Positions 43,348 through 53,130 of a stretch of 57,790 nucleotides of DNA are shown piece by piece; positions within the stretch are counted from its first letter, which is position 1; the number at the start of each line of letters is the position of its first letter. A program made the translations under genes and the position numbers. The stretch covers positions 1 to 57,790 of the forward strand of contig JAFVBH010000081.1 in NCBI GenBank assembly GCA_017480115.1, read 5' to 3'. The notes below the pieces were generated by a model, which searched no databases, was not told the DNA's origin, and saw only the letters and a list, made by a program, of their open reading frames with translations. The stretch is from Clostridia bacterium. GTDB lineage: Bacteria; Bacillota; Clostridia; Oscillospirales; Acutalibacteraceae.

Positions 43348-44019
43348 TTACTTCGTCTTCTTGGAAGCTACGAAAGCAGCACCAGCGAGAACAACAAGAG
43401 CAGCAGCAACAGCTACGCCAGCATCACCGGTCTTGGGAACGGAAGTGCCGGGCTTCGTGGTCGCAGCAGGCTTGGTGGGCTCGTCGTTAGAAGTGGTGGG
43501 CTCAGCAGGCTCATCAGAGGGCTGGGGAGCGTCTGTAACAACGGGCTCCTCGCCAACGATAGTAACGCTGCCGGCAGCTGCTGCGGGCTCGTCAACACCG
43601 TCAATGTCGTTGTCGAAAACAGCAACATTAAGAGCACCCTTGTCGCCGATGTCGCCGATTACCTTAAAGGTAACGGTGGTAAGCGTAAGAGAATCAACAG
43701 TAGCAGCCTCATAGTAGTTGATCGCTACAGTTGCGCCGCCTTCTGCCTCGCCGCCGATAGCAGAACCCTCTTCGCCGAGGACTGCATTCTTCTGGCCCTG
43801 ATAGTCAAGAACAGCCTTATCCCATGTAATAAGGAATACGCCGCTCGTAAGACCCTTAGCGCCATTCAGCGTTACGCTTACTTCGATGGTGTCGCCCACT
43901 TTTGCGGTTGCGGGAGCACTAATGGAGAGAGAAGCGCCAGCAGCAAACGCTGTTGCAGCAACTGTGCTCATAAGTGCGAGAGCAACAACAAAAACGAGAA
44001 CTTTCTTCGCAAGTTTCAT
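43348..44019 (-). CDS. Cell-surface cohesin-domain protein
   Basis: The 223-residue protein has a signal peptide (VLVFVVALALMSTVAATAFAA). One cohesin-type domain of about 125 residues follows (LSISAPATAKVGDTIEVSVTL, GVFLITWDKAVLDYQ, LTLTTVTFKVIG). Then comes a Pro/Thr/Glu-rich linker, and VPKTGDAG with a hydrophobic helix and KKTK end, a sortase-like anchor. The start follows AAGGAAGG. Cohesins bind dockerins, and the next gene upstream encodes a dockerin, so the pair may dock on the cell wall. Confidence 0.8.
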   Translation of the reverse strand: MKLAKKVLVFVVALALMSTVAATAFAAGASLSISAPATAKVGDTIEVSVTLNGAKGLTSGVFLITWDKAVLDYQGQKNAVLGEEGSAIGGEAEGGATVAINYYEAATVDSLTLTTVTFKVIGDIGDKGALNVAVFDNDIDGVDEPAAAAGSVTIVGEEPVVTDAPQPSDEPAEPTTSNDEPTKPAATTKPGTSVPKTGDAGVAVAAALVVLAGAAFVASKKTK

Positions 44020-44105
44020 TTTTAGAACCTTCCTTTGAATTTTTTTATATAAAGAGCACAGATGCTCATTTATATACACAGGGTGAAATCAATACCACTC
44101 TCAGT

Positions 44106-44134
44106 ATTATATCGTATGGTACTGTATTCGTCAA
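44106..44134 (-). promoter_or_regulatory. Proximal promoter of the cohesin gene
   Basis: TTGACG (44134-44129) and TATAAT (44111-44106) are 17 bases apart on the minus strand, about 90 bases before the start codon. Confidence 0.7.
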
Positions 44135-44202
44135 GAGTAATATGCAAAATTTTACATATCACTTTCACGGCTGAAAGCGAAATTCTCACTATCAACGCAA
44201 TC

Positions 44203-44231
44203 ATTGTATCATAGCATGCCCAAAATGTCAA
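44203..44231 (-). promoter_or_regulatory. Distal promoter of the cohesin gene
   Basis: TTGACA (44231-44226) and TACAAT (44208-44203) are 17 bases apart on the minus strand. Two tandem promoters fill the 334-base gap between the cohesin and dockerin genes; nothing else is seen there besides the dockerin terminator. Confidence 0.6.
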
Positions 44232-44378
44232 ACTGTTTTTGCCTGCTCGATGCATATAAAACAACGAAAAACAAATACTAAATTTGTTGAGTTTCGACAA
44301 TTACGCATTCTGTCAACTATATTTTGTGCCGCCTGTTAGAGGCGATACAAGGAAAAAATTAAGTATCCGTTATTGCCG

Positions 44379-44402
44379 GAAGCGGCGGCAAACCGCCGCT
44401 TC
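44379..44402 (-). terminator. Terminator of the dockerin gene
   Basis: GAAGCGGCGG pairs with CCGCCGCTTC across a CAAA loop, 12 bases after the stop of the LRR/dockerin gene. Confidence 0.75.
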
Positions 44403-44413
44403 ACAGGAAAAAT

Positions 44414-46465
44414 TTATCTATTGAACAGACCGCCCACAAGCCCTTTCAGGGTGTTGCCGATACCGCTCAGGAAATTATTCGCCGAGCTGTTGCTGCCGGT
44501 GGTGGAGGGAATCTCCACGGGATCGCCGTCATACTTATCGGGCAGCGTGGCGGGCGCCTCCGTAGTGGACGCCACCTCAAGACCGGGCACGACGTAGTTA
44601 AAGTCGCTGTACTTTACGGTATCCGTACGATACGCGGTACCGACCTTATACTTGCCGGCAACCGTATCGGTCACGGTCTCGCCCTTTGCGTTCACATAGG
44701 ACAGGGTGTTGCTGCCGAAGGATCTGTTGCTGATCTTGGAAAGCATAATCTGTCCCCAAACATCGAACTTATAGCCGATGCTCATATCGATATTTTCGAT
44801 ATTACCGCTCTGCACATCAACGATCGCGTTCAGCGTGCAGCCAGTGTAGGTGATTCTGTAGTTAAAGTCGGTATTTCTTGCGTTATACCAAGTCTTTTCG
44901 TCATTCTCCAGCTTTTCATTCATGTCCTCGCGGTCAACCACGGGGAAGATGCAAGAGGTCAGAGAATCTGTACCCTCGACGTCAATTTCATCATTTAAAA
45001 CAATGGTAATGTAGTACTTGTCGCTTTCCGACAGTACGCAGGTGGCGGACTTGATGATACCGTCGTTGGTCAGGTCGCAGAGATACAGCTTCTCCAGCGC
45101 CTCCACGGTGTCAGCGGAGAAATTCCGCGTCTTTGCCTTTTTCTTCTTGGTCAGTTCCGTCTTAAAGGGATTTCTGAGGACAGTGCGGATCCAGGAACCG
45201 CCGATGTCCACATTGCTGTCCTTGATCTCCTGATATTCCTTCAGATTATAGCCTGCTTCCTTGACATATGCAAGTCTGACAGCCTCGGTATACGCCATCA
45301 GAACTTCAAACGGCGTACGGGGCTTGTAAAGCAAATCTTCGGGCGTATAGCCGGCAAGTCTGGCAGCCATTCTGAGAATGATTCTCGCGTCGGCGGCGTC
45401 GATTCTGCCGCTGTCGTTGATGTCAGCAGCCTCGGTGCCCGCCTGATCCAGATTACGCTCCAGCTTCGCAGCATAGCGCAGCGCGGTACGGGCGTCGGCA
45501 GAGGTAACTCTGCCGTCACTGTCGATGTCGCCGGGATAATTCATATAGCTGGCGATCTCCAGACCGTGCGCCTTAGCATAGCTCTCGGCGTATGTATCTT
45601 TCCAGCAGTAGATCTCCGCGTACTTGGCGTTGCCGCCGTCATTGAACAGATAGAATGCGTTAGGACCGATCTCCTGCACGGAGGCAGGTACACGCACTGT
45701 GGTCGTATCCTTGCAATCAAGGAACGCATAGCTGGCGATCTTGGTAACGGTATTGGGAACCAGAACGAGATCGGCAGTGCCGTTATACTTTACCAGTAAG
45801 GTGCCGAAAACGACAAAATCTCCGGCATAGCCCGCCAGCCACTTGGTACCGTCGAACGCCATATAGCCGCAATTATCGATGGAACCGGCAACGTTGATCT
45901 GCGACAGATTGGTGCAGCCGTAGAACGCGAAATCACCGATGGTGGAGGTACGCAGCGGGATCGACACAGACTCGAGCGCAGTGTTCTCAAAGAACGCGCC
46001 GGTAGCGATCGCGGAGGTGGAAACGGGAATTTTTACATCTTTCGCCGCGCCCTTATAGCCGATCAGCATATTAAAGCCGGTGGGGGAAGACGCGAAAACA
46101 AAGTCGGTGGGATAATTCTGATACCAAGGGGTATCGGTAAAGGCTTTCAGACCCACGTAATCCAGCGTGCCGGAGAAGGTCACGCGGGAAAGCGCGGTAC
46201 AGCCGCTGAACGCGTTGTTGCCGATGGACTTCACGCTTGCCGGAATGGTGACGCCGGTCAGCCCGGTGCAGCCCTTAAACGCGTTATCCGCAATTGAAGT
46301 TGTTCCGTCGGGTATTACATATTCTCCCTGTGCCGCCGCAGGATCCACCGCGGAAAGCACAGCGTCGTCGGCAGCAAACGCCGCCAGCGAGAACGTCCCC
46401 ATTGCGACACAAAGCGCAAGCACAACGGAGACGATCTTAAATGTGAAATGTGTATGATTTCCCAT
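44414..46465 (-). CDS. Secreted BspA-type leucine-rich-repeat protein with dockerin domain
   Basis: The 683-residue protein has a signal peptide (IVSVVLALCVAMGTFSLAAFAA). About five BspA/LRR_5 repeats follow up to residue 290 (IADNAFKGCTGLTGVTIPASVKSIGNNAF and others). A type I dockerin lies near residues 312-370, with two calcium-loop repeats (DIDSDGRVTSADARTALRYAA, DINDSGRIDAADARIILRMAA). A C-terminal region of about 300 residues is unknown to me. A dockerin in the middle rather than at the end is less usual. It likely binds the cohesin protein encoded next. Confidence 0.85.
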   Translation of the reverse strand: MGNHTHFTFKIVSVVLALCVAMGTFSLAAFAADDAVLSAVDPAAAQGEYVIPDGTTSIADNAFKGCTGLTGVTIPASVKSIGNNAFSGCTALSRVTFSGTLDYVGLKAFTDTPWYQNYPTDFVFASSPTGFNMLIGYKGAAKDVKIPVSTSAIATGAFFENTALESVSIPLRTSTIGDFAFYGCTNLSQINVAGSIDNCGYMAFDGTKWLAGYAGDFVVFGTLLVKYNGTADLVLVPNTVTKIASYAFLDCKDTTTVRVPASVQEIGPNAFYLFNDGGNAKYAEIYCWKDTYAESYAKAHGLEIASYMNYPGDIDSDGRVTSADARTALRYAAKLERNLDQAGTEAADINDSGRIDAADARIILRMAARLAGYTPEDLLYKPRTPFEVLMAYTEAVRLAYVKEAGYNLKEYQEIKDSNVDIGGSWIRTVLRNPFKTELTKKKKAKTRNFSADTVEALEKLYLCDLTNDGIIKSATCVLSESDKYYITIVLNDEIDVEGTDSLTSCIFPVVDREDMNEKLENDEKTWYNARNTDFNYRITYTGCTLNAIVDVQSGNIENIDMSIGYKFDVWGQIMLSKISNRSFGSNTLSYVNAKGETVTDTVAGKYKVGTAYRTDTVKYSDFNYVVPGLEVASTTEAPATLPDKYDGDPVEIPSTTGSNSSANNFLSGIGNTLKGLVGGLFNR

Positions 46466-46528
46466 TTCAAAACTTCCTTCCGTTTATATTTCGGAGTAAT
46501 TGAATTTACAACAGGGCAGACTATACCC

Positions 46529-46576
46529 GTTGTAGTATACAACTGAATTATACAACCAAACCCCAATGTATGTCAA
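46529..46576 (-). promoter_or_regulatory. Dockerin gene promoter with GTTGTA palindrome
   Basis: TTGACA (46576-46571) and TATAAT (46552-46547) are 18 bases apart on the minus strand. GTTGTA-GTA-TACAAC (46529-46543) is a perfect palindrome just downstream of the -10 box, placed like an operator. Confidence 0.65.
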
Positions 46577-46611
46577 CATTTTTAAAAAAAATTTAACATG
46601 GAAAGATATGA

Positions 46612-46657
46612 AAAAATCACCTTTTTCGCTTTTCGACGGAAAAAGGTGATTTTTTGT
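46612..46657. terminator. Terminator of dapL
   Basis: AAAATCACCTTTTTC pairs with GAAAAAGGTGATTTT (one base offset) across a loop of about ten bases, with A and T tracts outside. It lies 20 bases after the dapL stop and could work from both sides. Confidence 0.8.
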
Positions 46658-46676
46658 ATGTTGTTCCATAACGGAT

Positions 46677-47891
46677 TTATCCGAAAATTTTCACGATCCG
46701 TTCGACTGCCTCCCGCGTGCGCGCAGCGTCGCCGAATGCTGTCAAGCGGAAATATCCCTCGCCTGCGGGACCGAAGCCGGAGCCGGGCGTGCCCACGACG
46801 TTCGCCTCGTGCAGCAGCCTGTCAAAAAATTCCCATGATGTCAGCCCATCGGGCGTATGCAGCCAAATATAAGGGGAATCTACGCCGCCGTAGACCGCGA
46901 AACCGATTTTTTTCAAGCCGTTGTATATTACGTCAGCATTTTTTCTGTAATAATCGATGGTTGCACGCACCTGCAGCTTGCCCGCCTCGGAATAAACCGC
47001 CTCCGCGCCGCGCTGGGTGATATAGGATACACCGTTGAATTTGGTCGCCTGCCGCCTTGCCCAAAGCTGATTCAGCTCCACACCGTTCACCTTCAACGCA
47101 TGGGGAACGACGGTATAGGCGCATCGCGCGCCGGTAAAGCCCGCGGTTTTGGAAAAGCTGCGAAACTCAATAGCGCAGGTCTCGGCGCCCGGCAGTTCAA
47201 AGATACTGTGGGGTTTATCCTCACCGGTAATATAAGCTTCATAGGCGGAATCATAGAGAATCACGCTGCCGTTTGCGTTGGCATAATCCACCCATGCCTG
47301 CAGTTGCGTTTTTGTGATCGCCATACCCGTGGGATTATTGGGAAAACAGAGATAGATAATATCCACATGCCGGTCGGGCAACGCGGGAAGAAAATCATTC
47401 TCCGCAGTGCAGGGCATATAATGAAAATTGCTCCATCTGCCGCTGTCCAGCAGATCGCCGGAGCGCCCCGCCATGACGTTGGTATCGATGTAAACGGGAT
47501 ATAACGGATCACAGACGGCGACGACGTTATCCACGCTGAATATATCGCCGATATTACCGCAATCGCTCTTGGCGCCGTCGCTGACAAAAATCTCATCATC
47601 GGCAAGCTGCACGCCCCGGACGGCGTAATCATGCCGGTTAATCGCGCTGCGCAGGAAATCATACCCGTACTCCGGCGGGTAACCGCGAAACCCCTCGGCA
47701 GTGGTCTGCTCCTCCACCGCTTTTTTCATCGCGTCCGTCACCGCAAGCGGCAGCGGACGGGTCACGTCCCCGATCCCGAGGCGGATAATATCCGCCGCAG
47801 GATTGGCTTCTTTATAAGCGGCGACCTTTTTCGCAATGTCGGAAAACAAATAGTTATTCCGAATTTTCAGAAAGTTTTCATTGATTTTCAT
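46677..47891 (-). CDS. dapL: LL-diaminopimelate aminotransferase
   Basis: The 404-residue class I/II aminotransferase converts tetrahydrodipicolinate straight to LL-diaminopimelate in lysine and cell-wall synthesis. It shows [47 protein letters not shown] and the PLP lysine in [15 protein letters not shown], all typical of DapL. The start overlaps the dapF stop by ATGA, matching consecutive steps of the pathway. Confidence 0.95.
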   Translation of the reverse strand: MKINENFLKIRNNYLFSDIAKKVAAYKEANPAADIIRLGIGDVTRPLPLAVTDAMKKAVEEQTTAEGFRGYPPEYGYDFLRSAINRHDYAVRGVQLADDEIFVSDGAKSDCGNIGDIFSVDNVVAVCDPLYPVYIDTNVMAGRSGDLLDSGRWSNFHYMPCTAENDFLPALPDRHVDIIYLCFPNNPTGMAITKTQLQAWVDYANANGSVILYDSAYEAYITGEDKPHSIFELPGAETCAIEFRSFSKTAGFTGARCAYTVVPHALKVNGVELNQLWARRQATKFNGVSYITQRGAEAVYSEAGKLQVRATIDYYRKNADVIYNGLKKIGFAVYGGVDSPYIWLHTPDGLTSWEFFDRLLHEANVVGTPGSGFGPAGEGYFRLTAFGDAARTREAVERIVKIFG

Positions 47892-48748
47892 GCTTTGCTC
47901 ACCTTTCCCAAATCATATTCGCCGGTAAATACCGTTTCCGCCGGACCGGTCATATACACATTGTTATCCGCCGACGACCAGTTGATATACAGCACGCCGC
48001 CCAGCAGATTGACCTTTATATCCGTATCCTGCTTACAATATCCGTTTAAAATACTGGCAACCACCGCGGCGCAGGTACCCGTGCCGCAGGCAAGCGTCTC
48101 GCCGGAGCCACGCTCCCACACCCGCATGTCCAGCTCCTTATCATTTATAATATGGATAAACTCCGTGTTGATTCGGTCGGGGAATTTGGGGTGATGCTCG
48201 TACTGCACGCCCACCTTCTCGATCTCCAGCGTTTGCACATCGTCCACATACACCACGCAATGAGGATTGCCCATGGACACCAGCGTCACCGGCACTGTCT
48301 CGCCGCAAACCTCCAGCGGCACAGCCACCGCCCGCGCACCGTCATACAGAGCGGGAATCTCAGCAGGGGTCAGAATCGGCGCGCCCATATTCACGCGGGC
48401 GCCGGTCATATTACCGTCGCTGTCGGTAATGGCAGTGATATATTTAATACCGCTCAACGTCTCGACGGAGATCTCTTTTTTGCGGGCGATCCCCGCGTCA
48501 TAGGCAAGTTTTGCCACGCAACGCACGCCGTTGCCGCACATTTTCCCGCGGGAACCATCGGCATTATACATATCCATTTTACAATCCGCGACGTCAGACG
48601 GATCGACGCAGATCAAGCCGTCGCCGCCAATCCCGAAATGCCGGTCGCTGACGGCGATCGCGGTCTTTTCTCTGTCGGGCACGGTTTCCGCAAAGCAATT
48701 AACATACACGTAGTCGTTGCCCGCGCCATGCATTTTTATAAATTTCAT
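47888..48748 (-). CDS. dapF: Diaminopimelate epimerase
   Basis: The 286-residue enzyme turns LL- into meso-diaminopimelate. Both catalytic cysteines are visible: KMCGNGVRC and [30 protein letters not shown] is the classic start; GGGGG lies about 11 bases before that ATG, so I prefer 48748 over a longer frame to 48808. Confidence 0.95.
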   Translation of the reverse strand: MKFIKMHGAGNDYVYVNCFAETVPDREKTAIAVSDRHFGIGGDGLICVDPSDVADCKMDMYNADGSRGKMCGNGVRCVAKLAYDAGIARKKEISVETLSGIKYITAITDSDGNMTGARVNMGAPILTPAEIPALYDGARAVAVPLEVCGETVPVTLVSMGNPHCVVYVDDVQTLEIEKVGVQYEHHPKFPDRINTEFIHIINDKELDMRVWERGSGETLACGTGTCAAVVASILNGYCKQDTDIKVNLLGGVLYINWSSADNNVYMTGPAETVFTGEYDLGKVSKA

Positions 48749-48852
48749 CTGTATAAATCCCCCTTTATGCGTATATAACAGCGGTTTTTTCTGCATATTA
48801 TACATCACACAAAGAGGGATTTTGTTAATATTTTATGAACATTCCGAAATGA

Positions 48853-50256
48853 TCAAAGATTTTCCGATGAGAGAGCCGCAGTCTGCGCATCTTTGGCGTC
48901 GATCCCCTTTTTGCGCAGGATCAGCACAGGGATAAAAATCAACAGGGAAACGATTGCCGCAGCCAGAAACATCGACGCGCCGGGCGCCTCTGTTGTAATA
49001 CCGTAGTCATTGACATACGGCACTGCCTCAAAATATTTAACCGTAAAATTACCGATCGTGGGACCGATCACCATGGGCAGCAGTACCATAAAGATCATAC
49101 GGACACCCTGAAACAGCCCGACCTTATTTTCGGGGGTGAAGTCGCGCACCGCGGCGTTGAGCATAATCATCAACATGCCGTAGCCGATCAGCGTGGGAAC
49201 GATGCACAGCAGGAATTTCAACAGCGTATCCGCAAAGAACGCAAGGAACAACCCCAACGCAAACAGCACCACTGATATAAGAATAAAGTTCTTTTTACCG
49301 AATTTATCCACCAGCTTGCCAATGCCGATAATCGCCGCAACCACCGCAATAACCGCCGCCAGCGCGATCACGATTTTCACCGGCGTCAGCGAGGCAAGCA
49401 ACGATTCCAAATGGAAGCCCAGCCCATGCTGCAAATAAATAAAGATATAGGGGAAAAATACCTGCACCGCAATATTGAAGACCGCAGCGGACACAAGGGT
49501 GAGATAAAGTTTGGAATTTTCTTTTACCACGGAGGGACGGAAGCCGTAGATCAGCTCCGCAAAATAATTGTCGGTCGCCTTTTTCTCGCCGTTTAACGAA
49601 TCTTTTAAGGAGAACAGACCGATCACACCGCACAGGCATACAAGAATGCCCAGCGCAATAAAGAACACATCATAGCCGATAGAAGAGATCATACCCGCCA
49701 GCCCCATAACGATCACCATGGCGGCAATTGGCATAATGGCAAGGATACTTTCCGCCGTACCGCGGTTGTAGATCGTCGTAACATCGGTGACCCAGGCGTT
49801 GAAGGCGGAATCGTTGGCGGTAGACCCCATGAACGTCATCACACAATCCATAACGATGACGATCGTTACCGTAGCGGAAAGAATTTTTACGGGATCGGAC
49901 AGATGCAGCAGCGCAGCAGTGTTGTCCTTGGTAATAAAGCCGAACACCGCAACCGTCACGCCCCAGATCATATAACCGATGGAAATAAACATTTTTCGTT
50001 TACTTAAACGGTCGCTCAGCGCGCCCATAATAAAGGTCGTGATTACCGCCGTCGCCGCAGAGGCAGCCACCATGATATTGATCGCGGACATCACGCCGAT
50101 GGAGCCGTCCACCGCCGCCTGCGACGCGTCGGCATACACAGAGTTAAACAGAAATGTATTAAAAAACATATTCTCCACATTCCACGCGACCTGTCCCATA
50201 AAACCGAACAGGATCATATTAAACAGGATCCTGCCGCCGATCTTATTTTTTGCCAT
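48853..50256 (-). CDS. MFS transporter
   Basis: The 467-residue protein has about twelve membrane segments. GALSDRLSKRKMFISIGY matches the MFS loop 2-3 motif, and the overall plan resembles the sugar (GPH) or drug:proton branches. VGLFQGVRMIFMVLLPMVIGP and a long cytoplasmic loop near the middle are seen. The substrate cannot be told. AAGGAGTGGGCTG precedes the ATG. No sugar enzyme lies next to it. Confidence 0.82.
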   Translation of the reverse strand: MAKNKIGGRILFNMILFGFMGQVAWNVENMFFNTFLFNSVYADASQAAVDGSIGVMSAINIMVAASAATAVITTFIMGALSDRLSKRKMFISIGYMIWGVTVAVFGFITKDNTAALLHLSDPVKILSATVTIVIVMDCVMTFMGSTANDSAFNAWVTDVTTIYNRGTAESILAIMPIAAMVIVMGLAGMISSIGYDVFFIALGILVCLCGVIGLFSLKDSLNGEKKATDNYFAELIYGFRPSVVKENSKLYLTLVSAAVFNIAVQVFFPYIFIYLQHGLGFHLESLLASLTPVKIVIALAAVIAVVAAIIGIGKLVDKFGKKNFILISVVLFALGLFLAFFADTLLKFLLCIVPTLIGYGMLMIMLNAAVRDFTPENKVGLFQGVRMIFMVLLPMVIGPTIGNFTVKYFEAVPYVNDYGITTEAPGASMFLAAAIVSLLIFIPVLILRKKGIDAKDAQTAALSSENL

Positions 50257-50417
50257 TCAGCCCACTCCTTCATCAAACCGTCATTTGTCGAGTATTCGAT
50301 TGCTGATTTTAGAATACCACATTCTTATATAAAAAGCAACAAAAACGGTCCGCTTTTAGAGGGTTGAACTAAGGGATTTTTGAAAGATATTGATTTTACA
50401 GGCATTTGCCAGATAGT

Positions 50418-50490
50418 CTTCAAGCGGAAATGACAATTTGATATCGGATATCGAGCCTGAGAGACTCTTATATCCATATTCCGCTTGAAG
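50418..50490 (+). promoter_or_regulatory. Leader inverted repeat of the SymE-like gene
   Basis: CTTCAAGCGGAA (50418-50429) and TTCCGCTTGAAG (50479-50490) are perfect 12-base inverted repeats, about 50 bases apart. The second arm ends at the GGAGG ribosome site, so the fold could control access to it. Confidence 0.6.
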
Positions 50491-50500
50491 GAGGCAATTT

Positions 50501-50680
50501 ATGATTAAAACAATCAAAGTTCAATATTCCACAAGATACACCGACAGAAGATACACAGAAGTGCCGAAGATCCAAATGGAAGGAAAATGACTTGAAACCA
50601 TAGGCTTCTCTGTTGTAGACAAAGTTTCTGTTTCTTACCAAAATGGAGAAATCATCATTAGACAAATAGAGAAAGAATGA
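50501..50680 (+). pseudogene. SymE-like toxin with an in-frame TGA
   Basis: GAAGGAGG precedes an ATG. The 59 codons read IKVQYSTRYTDRRYTEVPKIQMEGK, then TGA, then LETIGFSVVDKVSVSYQNGEIIIRQIEKE. This is the full SymE-type fold, an RNA-targeting toxin of type I systems with AbrB-like sheet, except that TGA (50588-50590) stands where the family has TGG (Trp in GKWLE). Either the gene is dead by one base or UGA is read through. The downstream half is otherwise intact. A terminator follows at once. Confidence 0.75.
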
Positions 50681-50686
50681 AAAAAT

Positions 50687-50720
50687 ACCGGAGAGGGCAC
50701 TGTGCATCTCCGGTATCTCT
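50687..50720 (+). terminator. Terminator of the SymE-like gene
   Basis: ATACCGGAGA pairs with TCTCCGGTAT. On the plus strand CTCTTTTC follows, a few bases after the toxin stop. Confidence 0.8.
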
Positions 50721-50748
50721 TTTCATTGGAATTTTATCAACAGGTGTG

Positions 50749-51801
50749 TCATTCATTCTCTCTTAGCCTGTTCACGATACTGGTCTTACAGATCGTTTTA
50801 TATGAAACGTCCGGAATGATCGCTGACAAAAGCAGCAGTATCGGTAAGCAAATGAGTATTGGCAGGAGCGTGAAATGGTAAGTGAAGAAGAACATCTCCC
50901 CGGCAACAGTTTGTGCAATAAAATAGCTCAGCAGAGAACCGAATACGAGTGAGCACGCTGCGGTCAGAACTGCATAGTATACACCCTCCCACGCAAGCAT
51001 CTGTTTTAACTGTCTGCCTGTCATACCTACGGCATTCATCATGGCAAGCTCTTTCTTCCTGGATATAATGCCAGTCACCACCGAATTCATGAAGTTGAGT
51101 ATTCCGATCAGAGCGAGAACTACCGCAAGTGTACCGCCAACCAGCTTTACCATTTTGAGAAAGTCATCATATTGCTCCATGTAAGTTTGCTTGCTCTTCA
51201 ACATAATCCGAGAATCGCTACTATCTGTCATTACCCGAATCTGCGAATCCACCTCGTCAAACTTGTTTTCATCGGCATTTATCATGACAGATATCGCACT
51301 CTTGTTATCCGTCATACTAAAATATTCACTGTCAGGTATGATTACTTGTCCGCCAAGAAGGCTGTACCTCTGCGTTCCGAGCGCGTATGGGATGCTGCAC
51401 CTTGCCATAACTTCATATACTTTCGTTATATCGTCAGACGAAGTCACCGTAAGCTTGTCGCCAACCTCGTAGAAATCATCCTCACCTTCTTCAATCTCTA
51501 CGCCAAGAAGACCGGTAGCAACAAGGGCGTATTCCCCACTTTTGAATTTTTCCTCATCAAGTTCGCCTTCCATCGGTTCAAATACACGCAACAGATTAGC
51601 TGGTACACCGTAAATATCAGTCGGTATTTCACCATCAGCGGCAGCCGCGATTTCGCCGTATTTGTCTTTTTCCGCATATTTATCACAGAGAGTAGTTAGT
51701 CGCTCAAGCGGTTTCCCATCAAGTGAAAGACTTCCCCAACTGTAATACTGTCCTCCACATATAGCCGATTCCGTAAACAGTCTGAATATAATCAGCGGCA
51801 T
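50749..51801 (-). pseudogene. FtsX-like ABC permease, C-terminal part only
   Basis: The frame of 350 residues starts inside a large outer domain (YSWGSLSLDGKPLERL) and ends with the FtsX core (VKLVGGTLAVVLALIGILNFMNSVVTGIISRKKELAMMNAVGMTGRQLKQML) and two last helices. Full-length relatives of the antimicrobial-peptide-resistance type are about twice as long with N-terminal helices, and have an ATPase gene upstream. Both are missing: the frame fuses at about 51720 with the response regulator's end. It is almost certainly nonfunctional. Confidence 0.75.
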
Positions 51802-52399
51802 TCAGCTTTTTACGAAGTCTGGAGGCTGTGACAGACAAAGCATTTTCATCTACATAGTCCGCACCATCCGTCCATATCCTGTCAACAAGGAACTCTCTGG
51901 TGAGTGTCTGACCTTTATTCTCTATCAGAAGCCGGAGCAGCTTTTGTTCTGTTTTGCTGAGTTCAATGGTATTACCATTCTCATAGAATTCCATCCTGTC
52001 GAAGTCGAAAGAATAGATATCGTCAGTATAGCTGTTATTTAAGGATATATTCGACTTTCTCAGCACATTTTCTATTCTTGCGCGAAGAACCATAAGGCTG
52101 AACGGCTTCGTAATATAGTCATCTGCTCCAAGCGAAAGACCTGTCACTTCGTCGGTTTCAAGGTCATTTGCTGTAAGGATGATGACTGGAAGGTCAGATT
52201 CCCTGCGAATCTTTTTTAGAAGATCAAATCCGTTTCCATCAGGAAGGTTGATGTCGAGAATGATCAGATCCGTAGCTTCATCGCCGTTGTATTCCTGAAG
52301 AGTATAATACTGATGGAAAGTATACCCCTCATTCTTAAGTGCGAGAACGATACCGTTATTTAACGCCGTGTCATCCTCTATGATCGTAATATCCTTCAT
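51719..52399 (-). CDS. OmpR-family response regulator with altered C-terminal end
   Basis: The 226-residue protein has a receiver (IIEDDTALNNG, phospho-acceptor in LIILDINLPDG, ITKPF) and an OmpR winged helix (LSKTEQKLLRLLIENKGQTLTREFLVDRIW, YIQTVYGIGY). After YGIGYMW the usual ending is replaced by RTVLQLGKSFT, caused by the deletion that joins it to the permease remnant. No histidine kinase is left, but the DNA-binding fold is complete and it may still work. Confidence 0.82.
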   Translation of the reverse strand: MKDITIIEDDTALNNGIVLALKNEGYTFHQYYTLQEYNGDEATDLIILDINLPDGNGFDLLKKIRRESDLPVIILTANDLETDEVTGLSLGADDYITKPFSLMVLRARIENVLRKSNISLNNSYTDDIYSFDFDRMEFYENGNTIELSKTEQKLLRLLIENKGQTLTREFLVDRIWTDGADYVDENALSVTASRLRKKLNAADYIQTVYGIGYMWRTVLQLGKSFT

Positions 52400-53130
52400 G
52401 TGCTGCTCCTTAAGCTTTCATTACTATCTTCAAACATAGGTATATTTACCAATTCCTGCAGCTTCTTTCGCAGGACATCCTTATCCGGCAGTTCCAATTG
52501 ATACTGCGCCACCATCATAGGAGAAAGTGTCCGGCTCATGGCGTATTCGACCACTTCATCATTCTTGGATGCGCATAGCAACAAGCCCACGCTCGGATTT
52601 TCATCCGGCTTCTTGATTTGCCTATCCAGACCTTCCAGATAAAAATCCATCTTGGAGACATACTCCGGTTTGAATTTGCCTACCTTCAGCTCCATTGCCA
52701 CAAGGCAGTGCAGATTGCGGTGGAAGAACAGCAAGTCGATCCGGTAATCCTCGCCACCAACCTGTATCGGGTATTCCTCCCCCACAAACGTGAAATCCTT
52801 TCCCAATTCGAGAATGAAATCACGCATTCCCTTGACCAGTGCTTTGCGGAAATCATTTTCATGAAAAGTGTCCGGAAGATCAAGAAATTCTACAACATAG
52901 GAATCAAGGAACGGATTCTGCTGTGACAACAGCGGTTCCGGCAGTAGTTTACTCTTGGAAAGCATGTACCGCTCATAATAGCCGCTGTCCATCTGCCGCT
53001 CAAGCTGTCTTGAACTGTACCGTTCCTTGACGGCAAGACGCATATAGAATTCTCGCTCCTCGTCGCTTTTGCTGCCGGACATGATAAGCAAATGGTTTGT
53101 CCAGCTCAATTGTGTCAGCAGTGCTGACAC
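52396..53130 (-). CDS. PDDEXK nuclease of the YhcG/DUF1016 family, N-terminally shortened
   Basis: The 244-residue frame has the nuclease core: YPIQVGGEDYRIDLLFFHRNLHCLVAMELKVGKFKPEYVSKM, with D and E-x-K of the PD-(D/E)xK fold, and QLSWTNHLLIM near its start. Relatives have about 100 more N-terminal residues (DUF1016_N). Coding similarity continues upstream without a start (SDFRIIKV) right up to the XRE gene's stop, so the front was probably deleted. The GTG at 53130 lacks a ribosome site. It may be a pseudogene. Confidence 0.65.
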   Translation of the reverse strand: MSALLTQLSWTNHLLIMSGSKSDEEREFYMRLAVKERYSSRQLERQMDSGYYERYMLSKSKLLPEPLLSQQNPFLDSYVVEFLDLPDTFHENDFRKALVKGMRDFILELGKDFTFVGEEYPIQVGGEDYRIDLLFFHRNLHCLVAMELKVGKFKPEYVSKMDFYLEGLDRQIKKPDENPSVGLLLCASKNDEVVEYAMSRTLSPMMVAQYQLELPDKDVLRKKLQELVNIPMFEDSNESLRSST

